Assembly: GCA_009760855.2 (NCBI GenBank)
Contig: WPIO01000146.1
Span: 622,001-686,000 of the forward strand
From: Cristatella mucedo
Taxonomy: Eukaryota > Bryozoa > Phylactolaemata > Cristatellidae
Direction: 5' to 3'
Length of the DNA stretch: 64,000 nt
In this document: piece after piece, positions 1-9,505 of the stretch
Layout of the letters: every line of letters begins with the position of its first letter
Position numbering within the stretch: the first letter of the stretch is position 1
Program-made: the position numbers and the translations under genes
Notes under the pieces: model-generated
What the model was told of the DNA's origin: nothing
What the model saw: only the letters and a program-made list of their open reading frames with translations
Databases searched by the model: none

Positions 1-166
1 AATAAATTGCTCTCCTCACTCGCTCGTTGATTTGTGAACCAAATCAATTGTTTCTAGGATGGGCACCCTAAGCCGCCCAGGCTTCGATTGAATGCAGCCA
101 AATCACCCATATAAGGCCCACTTAGGCCACGTGGCTTTGTGGAGGTGCAGATGAGAGATTAAAAAA
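1..166 (+). repeat. Possible degraded LINE-B 3' end
   Basis: The stretch around 110-166 (ggctttgtggaggtgcagat) resembles the last 40 bases of LINE family B (ggctttgtggagttacagat), which elsewhere is followed by (CATTA)n. The rest of the segment shows nothing recognisable. The match is short, so the call is weak. Confidence 0.25.
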
Positions 167-300
167 ATATATTTCACTTGTATAGCACCCAATGGAAGCT
201 TAATTTATAATCAGGAGCTTCACAAATGCCTCGGGTCTCGAGCCCACGAACTCCGCCAGACCTTAGTCAGGGCGAGTGCCTTTACTGCTAGACGAAATAA
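167..300 (-). mobile_element. tRNA-derived SINE with LINE-A 3' tail (copy 1)
   Basis: Read on the minus strand, a tRNA-like head at 232-300 carries an A-box-like segment (271-293) and a B-box-like segment at 233-245 (gggctcgagaccc). The following 65 bases (231 down to 168) align with the 3' end of LINE family A: catttgtgaagct, aaattaagctt and gggtgctatacaagtg correspond to aaatgtaaagcgc, gattaagttct and gggcgctttatcaagtg. This layout, a Pol III promoter head joined to a LINE tail, is that of a SINE mobilised by a partner LINE. No target-site duplication was identified. The copy is diverged. A second copy lies at 41655-41765. Confidence 0.6.
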
Positions 301-1380
301 TCTAAAAATCCCTTTAGTCTCTCACTCTCACGCATGCATAATGCACACATATTTTGATCGCACTAAAAGGTAGCCCGCTGTTTGACTGTGGCAGCCGCGT
401 CCTGCCTCTTTTAAAAACACCCTATGCAGGTTCCAGTGTAGCACCTACGAATGTCGCTGTAGCCTCGAAGAGATTTAGAAAGGCAAACTCTGAATGGGTC
501 ACGAATAGCCGATGGTAGCTGATATGGAGGCTTACAAATTTTTGGTATGAAGCTATACACTTGCGAAATGCTCGGCATGCAGCTATCTATGCCTTTGCAA
601 AATGCACGAGTGTGAGTCACACAGACTCAGCCAGAAACTATAACAAAAAGCAGCTAGATAAGAATCAGGCACAGATACCACCGACGCTCAAAACTGAAAT
701 ATTCGCACAAAGCACTACCCATGAACACTGCCACAGAGACTCAGTGAGAAAAATCAGTTACTGCATGATCACTCACTTTAAGATTTACTTAAAATCATGC
801 ATCGAAAGCTTCCGAGCCGCACCCTGGTCAGTATATTTGATATAAAACTGGTTTCGCGAATATGCGAACGCATCTTGCGAATATTCACACAATTATCTGT
901 TAGAACACATCCAACATTAATATCTATTATTTGGAAACTAACTAGACAGTACAGCGGATCTCTGGAATATTTTTCTGGGAGAATACACACCATTAAGTGA
1001 TTACAGGTCAAGTAAAAATGGCTAGCATGTATTCTCTTCTCAAATCCTTAGACTTTAATAACTCAGAAACTTTGCAGGATTCGTCTTTGGTTGCAGTCAG
1101 TCAAAAAGTGGCAAAGTTAAAAATAAGAACCGGGCCACGCAAGAAGACACGTAAGAAGTGTCGTATGTACAGTTCACCCCCAGCGCTTCTCAGTATGCTG
1201 GACCTAATGGGTGAGAATCTTTGGTTGAAAGAAGACGCGTCTGCGAATGGGTGTTAGAAGTTTTCCTTGCTTCTCAGGAACTGTGACTTGCGGATTTACG
1301 GCTCGAAGGAGCCGGCCTGGGAAAAGACAAAGTTGACGACGTCGACGCTTTCTTTGCTACGCTACCTGCTGTTTGCCGGT
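301..1380. other. No recognised feature
   Basis: Several short open frames occur in this stretch but none shows a recognisable domain or good splice sites. No repeat family seen elsewhere in the window was recognised here. Confidence 0.4.
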
Positions 1381-1437
1381 CAGCCTGGATTAGCACGGTC
1401 AGTCTGGATCAGTATGGTTAGTCTGGATTTTTACGGT
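1381..1437 (+). repeat. 19 bp tandem repeat, three units
   Basis: Three consecutive 19-base units start at 1381, 1400 and 1419, each of the form (c/t)agYctggat followed by a variable core and a final ggt. The units differ at several positions, so the array is old or was never perfect. Confidence 0.6.
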
Positions 1438-1574
1438 TACTGGTTGCTCTAACCTGTGAACTATAAAATTAAGTCAGTGTCGAATGCCAAAGGCGCTTTG
1501 TCTACATGTAAAACGTCCAAATATGCATTAACTATGAATTAGTCCTGACACAGTCTCTTTAAGTTTGTACTTAC

Positions 1575-1688
1575 AGATAAAGAAGGAAGGTGCAGTGATC
1601 CAAAAGACAAAGCCAAGGCATAGTGCCACCATATTAGGCCAGGCTAACAACTCTTCATCACCAGCATGCATTAGCGACTGGGGAGGAT
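1575..1688 (-). CDS. Candidate host exon with a membrane segment
   Basis: On the minus strand a 114-base open segment is bounded by a strong acceptor (gatctttttgcag, AG at 1690-1689) and a strong donor (GTAAGTAC from 1574). It starts in phase 1 and encodes about 38 residues: a short polar part (DPPQSLMHAGDEELLAWP) followed by a hydrophobic stretch of about 20 residues (NMVALCLGFVFWITAPSFFI), which could span a membrane. A second exon appears to lie 38 bases upstream at 1727. I do not recognise the family. The call rests on splice sites and an open frame only; a pseudogene fragment is possible. Confidence 0.4.
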
Positions 1689-1726
1689 CTGCAAAAAGAT
1701 CAGGCACATACAATTCGACCACTTAC

Positions 1727-1782
1727 CTTGCAGACAACTAACAACTACAAACTCGAAAATTGACAAAAATAGATTTCCTTAA
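1727..1782 (-). CDS. Candidate short upstream host exon
   Basis: On the minus strand the sequence ending ctgcaag at 1727 is followed by gtaagtgg, a good donor. The intron to the next candidate exon would be only 38 bases (1726-1689), with consensus ends. The open frame upstream reads a hydrophobic stretch ending FVVVSCLQ; its 5' limit is uncertain and 1782 is a guess. Phase 1 at the donor fits the downstream exon. Confidence 0.3.
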
Positions 1783-2040
1783 GTAGTTGAAAAAATTTGC
1801 GTATACAAGAGCTTATCTTTTTTTAACCAGAATCAAACATCACTGACCGCTGAACAAGGTGAAATTGTGGGCGTAGCATCGCCACCATGTTGCCCTGGCC
1901 CAGCCTGGCAGGGCTGGAGTGCATAACGTCTCTTCGGCCAGGAGCCTACCGCTGATTGGGTGGAGGCTTAACTGAATGGCCACCCAGTGATGCGATCTTT
2001 TCCCGCCACTCTCTGGTTCAGCTCCCGGAGTCGCGAGTGA

Positions 2041-2210
2041 ACGTGTCGTCTGTCTCCGGCTCGCAGATGTGTACTGCTCGTTAAGCGCCTTGTGAATTTA
2101 ATCGATGACATGTTGCAGAGAGGTCAGGGACTCCTTTTGCTTTCGGTGCTTGCTGCACCTCGTACGAGCTCGTTAACCTTCCGGGAGCTAAGCTGGAGAC
2201 GACCCCTACA
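2041..2210 (+). repeat. Gypsy 5' LTR, 3' portion
   Basis: This 170-base block has a same-length partner at 7400-7569, aligning without gaps at about 85% identity by eye. It ends in CA (ccctaca) directly before the primer binding site, which fixes the LTR 3' boundary. The LTR's left edge is not clear: 1866-2040 would be expected to belong to it but does not align with the sequence before 7400. The divergence implies an old insertion. Confidence 0.75.
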
Positions 2211-2213
2211 CAT

Positions 2214-2231
2214 TGGTGACCCTTATGCTGA
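2214..2231 (+). promoter_or_regulatory. Primer binding site, tRNA-Trp type
   Basis: Starting three bases after the LTR end, tggtgaccc matches the start of the TGGTGACCCCGACGTGAT site complementary to tRNA-Trp used by CsRn1-clade elements. The second half (ttatgctgat) is mutated. Confidence 0.6.
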
Positions 2232-3060
2232 TACGAACACAGTATGTATTCTTATACCGAACAATCGCTTTGGCTTAAGCCTGAAAGTGGGGGGCGGCGG
2301 ATTCCTATCACCATGTGAAGCTGCCGGAATTTCTGCTGAGCGACCCGGCGCTTTGGCTAGCCCACATTGAGTCGCATTTTAACTTCTTAAAAATTGTGGA
2401 CCACAGAACTAAGTTCCACGTGACGTCGGCCGCCATTGGCGAGCCGACGATTTACGAGCCTCGCGACCTCATAATAAACCCTCAGATGAGGACCCCTACG
2501 ATTGACACTGCGAGGCCATATTACAACGTTGTTCAGCTTCTGAGCAGCTGTGTCTGCACCGGCTTTTTGCAGGTGAGCCGCTCCACAATCGCATGCCGAG
2601 TCAGTTCCTCCGGTATTTATGGCAGCTGCTAGGCGATGAACGTGACCGGTTCGGTGAAGCCCTTTTGCGCGGACTGTTCCTGCAGCGCCTACCGGCCGAT
2701 GTCGGGATTGTTCTATCGGGTTAAGATGCCACGCTCAGCCTTAGCGCGCTAGCAGAAATGGCCGACCCCATGCTGGAAGCCGCGGCACGTTACGTAGCCG
2801 CCGTTACACCACCAGCCAACATAACGTTACCACAGACGCTGCCTCTATTAGCCATTAGTTCAGCCTCTGCCCGTTCGGCTACATCTGAGCTAGAGCAGCA
2901 CTGCTGATTGTCAGAGTTACAGTCTCTGAAAGCTGAGGTGTTAGCCCTGTGAAATAAACTCCGGATCTCCAACCAGGATAGGCACCGGGAATGGCGAGGA
3001 GTCAACCGTTCTCGTAGTAGATCCCCTAGCAGACAGTAGCTCCGTCCGCGAGCTGGTGCT
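2228..3060 (+). pseudogene. gag: Gypsy gag relic
   Basis: The open part at 2315-2632 begins MKLPEFLLSDPALWLAHIES, the typical start of the capsid-like region in CsRn1-type Gag. After a frameshift the next frame (about 2590-2900) gives LLGDERDRFGEALLRGLFLQ and LPADVG, also conserved in this Gag family. Stops at about 2723 and 2906 and the frame change show that no full Gag can be made. The nucleocapsid Cys-His motif was not found. Confidence 0.7.
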
Positions 3061-3089
3061 CAAGGACACGGGTCTCCTAATGGCGGCTG

Positions 3090-3560
3090 GTGCTTCTATC
3101 ACGCACGGTTTGGGGACAAGGCTTTCCAGTGCTGACCGGGTTGCAAGTTTCCTTTAAGCAGGAACCCGGGCTGTTAGCTAAAGCTGAGCCACAGCTGGGG
3201 AATGAAGTTAGCCGCCTACTATTCGTACGCGACCCCGACACGGATATGCGCTTTCTAATTGACCCAGGCTCGGTGGTTAGTGTCCTCACACCGAATGCTA
3301 CCGAGAGGCTACGCCCTGCCCTGTTTTATTTACAGGCTGCCAATGGCTCTGTAATTGCAATATACGGCTCACGACTCCTCAACTTGAGCAGTAGGTTTTC
3401 GACGGAGTCTCTCATGGGTCTTCTCTGTAGCCGATGTTTCATACCCTGTCATCGGCGCCGATTTCCTTGCTCATTTCGGGCTCATCGTGGACCTCGAGCA
3501 CTGCTCACTATACGACGGTCGCACTCAGCTTCGAAAGAGGTGCGAGCTTACTTAGTCGAT
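3090..3560 (+). pseudogene. Gypsy aspartic protease relic
   Basis: The frame running from 3090 reads RFLIDPGSVVSVLTP near 3250, aligning with the retropepsin core (FLVDTGSxxSVL). The catalytic D-T/S-G triad has become D-P-G, which should abolish activity. Downstream, the family motif resembling VIGADFLAHFGLIVDL appears in another frame (about 3440-3500), so a frameshift lies between. The protease would normally be released from the Gag-Pol polyprotein. Confidence 0.75.
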
Positions 3561-3729
3561 TACACCCTATCATCCCTGCTGCATCCCTTTGACTCTACGG
3601 GCCGATTACGCTGCTTTGCTTCGCCGATTCCCAATCATCACGCAACCCGGAAACCTCTCTGCACCAGTCAAGCATTCAGTTCGCCACCACATCGTCATTC
3701 ACCAGCACATCGTCACGGCCCGCCTGCCC

Positions 3730-4530
3730 ACTCGCGCTTTCGACGCCTGGCTACAGACCACCTGAGAGCAGCTCGCGTGGAACTCGAGCATATGCTGCAG
3801 CTGGGAATGTTAGAGCCGTCAGAGAGCGAGCACGCCAGTCCTCTCCATCTCGTATCCAAAAAGGACGGTGACTGGCGCCCTTGCAGTGACTATCGTGCTT
3901 AGAATCGTATCACCAAGCACGACTGTTACCCTGTACCGCTGCTAAACGATTTCACATCTGCTCTACGTGGCAAGGTGGTTTTCTCTAAAACCGATCTCGT
4001 GCGAGCATATCATCAAATACCCATTCATCCCGACGACGTCCCTAAAACCGCCGTAATCACGCCGTTCGGGCTGTTTCAATTCAAGTGAATGAGTTTTGGC
4101 CTCAGGAATGCTGCCCCGACCTTTCAACGTATTATAGACCAGGTAACTCGAGGGCTTAGTTACGGTTTTCCATTCCTCGACGATCTTTTATTTGCGTCTG
4201 TCAGCGAAGCCGAGCATGCCACACACTTGGAAGCAATCTTCCGTCGCTTCAAGGAATATGGGGTAATAATCAAACCATCTAAGTGAGTCTTTGGTGTTAC
4301 ATCACTTGATTACCTCGGACACCATGTATCATCGGAGGGCCTCCGAGCACAGGTATCAAAAGTTGAGTCGATCGTTTCTTTCCCTCGATCCGATACAGCA
4401 CGAAAACTTCGTCGCTGCCTAGGCATGGTTGATTTTTACCGGCAATTTATCCCGAGCTGTGCCAGCTTGCTGGCGCCGCTCTATGCGCTCCTCCCGACCA
4501 GCCCAAAAGCCGATGCCAACCTCACGTAGT
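3730..4530 (+). pseudogene. pol: Gypsy reverse transcriptase relic
   Basis: The RT core can be followed from LGMLEPSESEHASPLHLVSK (about 3800) through VVFSKTDLVRAYHQIPIHP (about 3980), TPFGLFQF (about 4070) and FLDDLLFAS (about 4180), the catalytic box with both aspartates kept, to YLGHHVSSEGL (about 4315). In-frame stops at 3901 (TAG), 4086 (TGA), 4284 (TGA) and 4528 (TAG) interrupt it. Several stops fit transition decay of CGA or TGG codons. A DNA polymerase of this kind copies the element RNA into cDNA. Confidence 0.85.
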
Positions 4531-4935
4531 CGCGAGAGGACGCAGCCGCCTTCGAGCGCAGCAAAGTAGCATTGACCAAGTCAACACTGCTCGGCCATCC
4601 GTTGCCCAACGCACCAATTTCAATCGCGACTGACTCCTCGGACACTGCTGTCGGCGCCGCTCTGCAACAGCTACTGGACGGGGCGTGAAAACCGTTAGCT
4701 TTTTTCTTTCGGACACTCTCACCCCGGAGTCTCGCTACTCGACTTTCGACCAAGAGCTTCTGGCTATTTACTCGGCGATCGGACATTTCCGCTACTTTGT
4801 GGAAGGCCGGGCTTTCTCGGTGCTCACCAATCATCGCCCGATCTTGTACGCAATCGTTTCATTATCCGATCGTTTCACACCTAGGCAGCAGCGACACTTC
4901 GCTTTCATCTCCGAATTCACTACCGACATCTGATA
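4531..4935 (+). pseudogene. Gypsy RNase H relic
   Basis: Follows the RT in the usual order. ISIATDSSDTAVGAAL (about 4620) carries the first catalytic aspartate, and STFDQELLAIYSAIGHFRYF (about 4740) the family's FxxELLA motif. The later TDH motif reads TNH (about 4830), a likely inactivating change. A TGA at 4686 replaces a tryptophan codon. Confidence 0.8.
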
Positions 4936-4995
4936 CTTAAGAGGGTTCTGAGAATTGCGTCGCCGCCCCACTTTCACGAGCTAACGCTGTTTTCG

Positions 4996-5813
4996 ATGCG
5001 GACAATCGTGGTATCGATTACAGTGAGCTGGCCCTGCGCAAGAGCCCAACATTTTCGCAGCCCCGACGACTTCTCTGCAATTTCAACCGGTTTCAATACA
5101 GACGTTGCAGGGAACCATTTTATGGGACCGCTCTACCAGCCACGATCGCCCACACATGCCTGCTGCCTTTCGTCGACGAATTTTCAACAAATTGCACGGA
5201 CTCACAGACCAAGGAATACGAGCTACACTGTGTCTGATCGCATCTCGGTTTGGGCCGAAAGTGGATTCCGACATTAGCTCATGGGCCGAGTATGCATCAC
5301 ATGCCAACGCGCCAAAGAAGCTCGGCACACTTCGACGACCGTTGGGCAGTTTCCCACCCCATTGCATCGATTCAGTCATGTTCTCGTCGACCTCGTCGGG
5401 CCGCTACCCCACTCCGACGGTGCGACTTATTTACTTACGGTCTTTGACCGTTTCATACGCTGGCCTGAAGCGTTTCCTGTGACCGACATTTCCACCTCCA
5501 CCGTCTCACAAGCATGTGTCGACGGTTGGATATCACGCTACGGCGTCCCCGAGTTGCTAACTTCCGACGGAGGAGGACAATTTTAGTCGTTCCTGTGGCT
5601 TGAACTCATGAAGGCCATGGGAATACGGCATGTACGAACTACCGCTTAAAACCCGGCCACTAACGGCATGGTAGAGCGCCTGCACCGACAGCTCAAGGCA
5701 ACACTCATGGCAAGTAGCCCGCCACATTCATGGTGAAAGGCGCTGCCCCTCGTGCTTCTCGGAATCCGCACTGCTGAAAAGCGTAACATCGGCCACTCAG
5801 CAGCCGAGCGAGT
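4996..5813 (+). pseudogene. Gypsy integrase relic
   Basis: The zinc-binding N-terminus is recognisable as LHGLTDQGIRATLCLIASRF (about 5193), where the second histidine of the HHCC finger is lost, and VCITCQRAKEARH (about 5287) in another frame. The catalytic core shows VLVDLVGPLP (about 5380), SDGGGQF (about 5567) and NPATNGMVERLHRQLK (about 5655), giving the D, D and E. Frameshifts and TAG/TAA stops at about 5584 and 5647 break it. It ends abruptly at about 5812, short of the usual C-terminal part. Confidence 0.8.
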
Positions 5814-5870
5814 GTAACGCCGAAGGCTCGGCGGGGTAGGCTTGACCTGCCGCTTACCTAGCGGCGTAAC
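5814..5870 (+). repeat. Possible left piece of the Gypsy 3' LTR
   Basis: Directly after the integrase relic the sequence starts tgtaacgccgaaggctcggc, a TG start like the LTR at 62758 (tgtagcgcc). It is cut at about 5870 by LINE A. There is no matching left end in the 5' LTR, so this stays tentative. Confidence 0.35.
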
Positions 5871-7230
5871 CTAATAATAATATAAATATTAATAATATTG
5901 CACTTGATAAAGCGCCCTCAGAGAACTTAATCTCTTTCTAGGCGCTTTACATTTACTGCAAAGTGATATGCAATAGAATAGTAAGTAAAATCATGCTTGA
6001 AAAACAAACAAAATAAATAATATGGTTAGGGGTTACATGCACCGGGTCAGCATGCAAATGTGGTTAGTGGCAGCATGAACAGTGTCAGCACGCATAAGCA
6101 CATCAATGACGAATCACAGGGACCCACTAAATGCTGTCCTAAATAGGTGTGTTTTTAAGTTTCTTTTAAATGTGGTCGGGTCAGGGGATGTTCTGACGCA
6201 GATCGGGAGGGAGTTCCAGGCTTTGGGAGCATACGAGCTAAATGCACGGTCTCCAAAGGATTTAAGGTTTGTACGAGGTATTTCCAGACTGTTGGATTCC
6301 GAAAAGCGAGTGGTACGATGCGTGGCCTGATGGGGTAGTATATCTGAAAGATAGGCTGGAGCCATAGAGTGAAGAGACCTAAAAGTGAGCGACAAAACCT
6401 CGAAGTCAATCCGTTGCTTGACTGGTAGCCAGTGCAGGTCGGCGAGAAGTGGAGTAATGTGGCAACTGCGACGCTCACGACAGACAAGCCTAGCTGCAGA
6501 GTTTGGCACCAGCTTCAATCGCCTGATCGCACATGCTGGTAGGCCAGTAAGCAGTGAGTTGCAGAAGTCGAGACGGGACGTCACGAATGCATGGACCAGC
6601 TTGGACGTGGTATCCTAATCTAAACAAGCTCTAATTTTAGCAATGTTATGAAGCTGAAAATAGGAAGATTTGACTGTGGAGCTGATGTGGTCGTCTAACG
6701 AGAGGTCGATTTGGAGTATGACACCTAGATTTGAGCTGATTCAACTGGAGATACGCTGGCAGAGCCAATTTTGAAAGTCAGCCTTTATAATTTCTGAATC
6801 ACACTGGGTTTGCCCATAACTAGTAAGTTAGTTTTGTCATCGTTTAGTTTTAAAAAATTTGCTGCCATCCATGTGCGGATGTCATCAATGCATGCAGCTA
6901 GTGAGTTGAGAGAATTTGAGGTGCTCGGAGGCTGGGAGGGATCAAAGCAAAGGTACAACTGAGTGTCATCCGCATAGAAGTGAAAGCCTAGATTGTGCTT
7001 GGCAATGACATCAGCAAGAGGGAGAGTGTAAACTGTGAAAACAACCGGACGTAGCACAGAGCCCGGAGGTACTCCACACATATTTCAGAGGTACTTCACA
7101 TGATCTTAGTCCATTCACGTCAATACAACTCTGGAGTCTCCCACTGAGATAGGACCTGAACCACTGCAGAGCAGTGCCAGTGATGCCCAGGCGAGGTGAG
7201 AGCCGCTCTAGAAGTACTTTGTGATCGATA
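5871..7230 (-). mobile_element. LINE family A, 5'-truncated copy inside Gypsy LTR
   Basis: Minus-strand CR1/L2-superfamily element. Reading 5' to 3' it has the end of the RT palm (AIDHKVLLERLSPRLGITG near 7200), FYADDTQLYL (about 6970), and the thumb region ending with HWLPVKQRIDF (about 6410), then a 3'UTR and the hairpin tail (5960 down to 5900) with a TAA-rich end at about 5880. RT frames are broken by shifts near 7060. It ends within conserved RT, the usual 5' truncation of target-primed reverse transcription. The tail is nearly identical to those at 19192 and 58190, so this is a younger subfamily. Confidence 0.85.
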
Positions 7231-7399
7231 GCGCCTAATGCCGTTCGGTTCGCGCCTACGCTTAATAAGCTGGCCGCCACGAAACGAGCGTTTCTTGCTC
7301 TGACCTGCTTACCGTTACTAAAGAGGGTCGTGAGTCCGCGGCGTGAATTGAAAGTGAGACACACAGATTGGGGATTTTACTGAACTTTACTTTTAGTGG
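7231..7399 (-). repeat. LTR-like fragment matching the window's 3' end
   Basis: Read on the minus strand, 7383 down to about 7335 (gttcagtaaaatccccaatc and onward) matches 63953-64000. On the minus strand the block ends aggcgcta at 7231, the inverted form of the tgtagcgcc LTR start at 62758. It may therefore be the end of a reversed LTR of that family, lying between LINE A and the Gypsy LTR piece. Confidence 0.45.
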
Positions 7400-7569
7400 A
7401 CGTGTCGTCCGTCTCCGGCTCGTGGACGTGTACTTCTCGTGAAGAGCCTTGTGAATTTGATCGATTACATCTTGTAGAGAGGTCAGTGATTACTTTTGCC
7501 ATCGGTGCTTGCTGCACCTCATATGGGCTCGTCAACCTTCCGGGCGCTAAGCTGGAGACAACCCCTTCA
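7400..7569 (+). repeat. Gypsy 3' LTR, right portion
   Basis: Ungapped partner of 2041-2210, differing at roughly 23 of 170 positions by eye. It ends ccccttca, agreeing with a CA terminus. With the other copy it defines the outer limit of the Gypsy insertion. Confidence 0.75.
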
Positions 7570-8594
7570 AGATAAGGCAAAGGATATTCATAAAAAGAGG
7601 TCGGCATGTAGTTATATTTGAAAACCATTATCTATAAGTGAAACTCTCTCTATGTACTTATAATTAAGGGTGGTGATGAAGCAAATTTAAACTAACAAGT
7701 ATTTTATGCTTGCTACGACAGCCTCAGCATGCGTAATGAATCAAACTAAAAATCGCAGGTATGGAGACCCGGTGATAAGTGGATATTTGGCTTTTCAAAA
7801 TTAGAGATACAGGTTGCCTTTTAGTTTTACAAAACTCATCATGTGAATACAGGCTTTTAGGTCCGTTGGATTTGAGTTCTATGCATTGCGAGAATGCGAA
7901 GCAAATGAAGTGTGCAATATCTGGGCAAACACTGGGTAGAGGTAAGTGCAACTTTCTGGGTAAGAACGACCGTGACCTGATCAACAAGTGGTTCGAATAT
8001 GTGAAGCATAGCATGATGCTGGAGATATTCAAAAAACGTATTAGTCGATATTACGCTTAGCAAGGCTCGATTACAGGTTGGGGAGCGATTAACCCCATCC
8101 AACATGCAGCTGTATTTTCTATCCGTACGTAAATTTTTTAAATAGTTTTTTTTCAGAATAATTCATCCATTCCTTTGTCCCCATCGCTTACCGTTCTCGA
8201 ACTGTAATTAAGAGTTTAAAAAAAGTCCATTTAATGAGAGCAAATTACCAATCTAACCCACGGAGGCCTCCAAATGATGCATGTATTTTACGTTAAGGTA
8301 GTGTCTTTGCTCAACAGGTGGTGCCACTAGCGTGCAAAGGCAAGCTACCTTTCCCATTACAGTGTGCTGTCTTACCAGTTACTTATCTTTCGACGACCTC
8401 GCCGTTGCGTGCCCTGAATTGAAACATGCTATTTACCGCCTGGTCATTTCGTAAGAACTAGAATCTGGAATTTTCTCTTCTCGCTTTCTTAAATCAGGCA
8501 TTAAACTGGCTTTATACAGGTCTTAGCATCGGATACGTTTCTTTGCTCAGCTTTCCCTGTCTACGGCGAACCTTTCTGGCTTCTTTTATATATA
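7570..8594. other. No recognised feature
   Basis: AT-rich sequence with only short open frames (the longest, 93 codons at 7779-8060, shows no domain). No repeat family of this window was recognised. Confidence 0.4.
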
Positions 8595-9210
8595 AACCTA
8601 CGTGTATATGAATATTATTAACCATGCGACGTATTTATAACGGCCCTAAGCGCCTGTTAAAGTATTTCTGTCGGGTTTTCTGCTCATGGCATGAAAACCT
8701 GCGCTTTGGATGCTTCCTATCTCGGCATCTTGAGCGTCAGGAGAAAGCAAAAATTGCTTCGTTTTATAGCGATTCGCTAACTGCCTGAACAGATATCGCT
8801 TGTCTTTTTTTCTAGGTTAACTGCTTTAGTATTAGTATATATGCTAAGGAAACGGTTATTATATGCTAATATTCTCCCAATAACATAACTATCGAACCTA
8901 CGTGTATATGAATCAGCGAATGTTTCAAACCATGCAACGCACTTATCATGGCCCTTAGCGTCTGCTTAAGTGTTTCGGCGGGTTTTTCTAGGCATTACGT
9001 CTGCGCCTGCGCTTTCGAAAATGGGCTTCCTACCTCAGCGTCTTGAGCGTCGAGAGACAGCAAAAATTTCTTTGTTTTTTAGCGATTCACAAATTGCCTA
9101 AATAGATGTTGTATGAGTTTTTTCTAGGCCAGCTGCTTTATTATTGTTACTATTAATATGTATGCTAGGGAAAGGGTTATTATATGCTAGTATTCTCCCA
9201 ATAACATAGC
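8595..9210. repeat. 300 bp tandem duplication
   Basis: Two adjacent units start with the same aacctacgtgtatatgaat at 8595 and 8895, a spacing of exactly 300 bases, and both end with ctcccaataacata (about 8890 and 9208). Shared internal landmarks include gcgtc or gcgcctg, tcttgagcgtc, tttttctagg and gttattatatgcta. Units differ at many sites and by small indels. No coding potential is seen. Nothing recognisable lies between 9211 and 9505. Confidence 0.8.
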
Positions 9211-9505
9211 TTGCAAGCTCTTTTGGATGGAACTCAAATAAAGATTGATCAGTCATTTATTTGAAGTCCTCGACACTCGCTAATGTGGTTACGGGATAAA
9301 ATGACGACTAATAACTCTCCGTCCCTGATCGTTTACAGATTTTCTCAATGAAATATCCCTGAAAACTTGTTTAAAATTGATCAGCTCATTGTTTAACCGT
9401 TGAGCGTAAGCAATTAATCTCCTACGGACATTTCAAGGCTTACACCTTACAGGGGCTGAGTCTTCCTCCTCTACTCCTGAGGCAGCAAGAGATTCGTCTG
9501 TTAAA

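Larger units (their letters stand above)
2041..7569 (+). mobile_element. Degenerate Gypsy (CsRn1-like) LTR retrotransposon
   Basis: The element reads LTR, primer site, gag, protease, RT, RNase H, integrase, LTR, the Ty3/Gypsy order. The primer site and the gag signature (KLPEF...PALW) fit the CsRn1-type Gypsy clade known from flatworms, insects and other invertebrates. Every domain carries in-frame stops or frameshifts. LINE family A has inserted near the 3' LTR on the opposite strand. No envelope-like gene is seen. Confidence 0.8.

Noticed and set aside
8595-9210. Direct repeats as LTRs or a CRISPR-like array
   Set aside because: The two units are directly adjacent with no internal region, there are only two, and they contain no spacer pattern.
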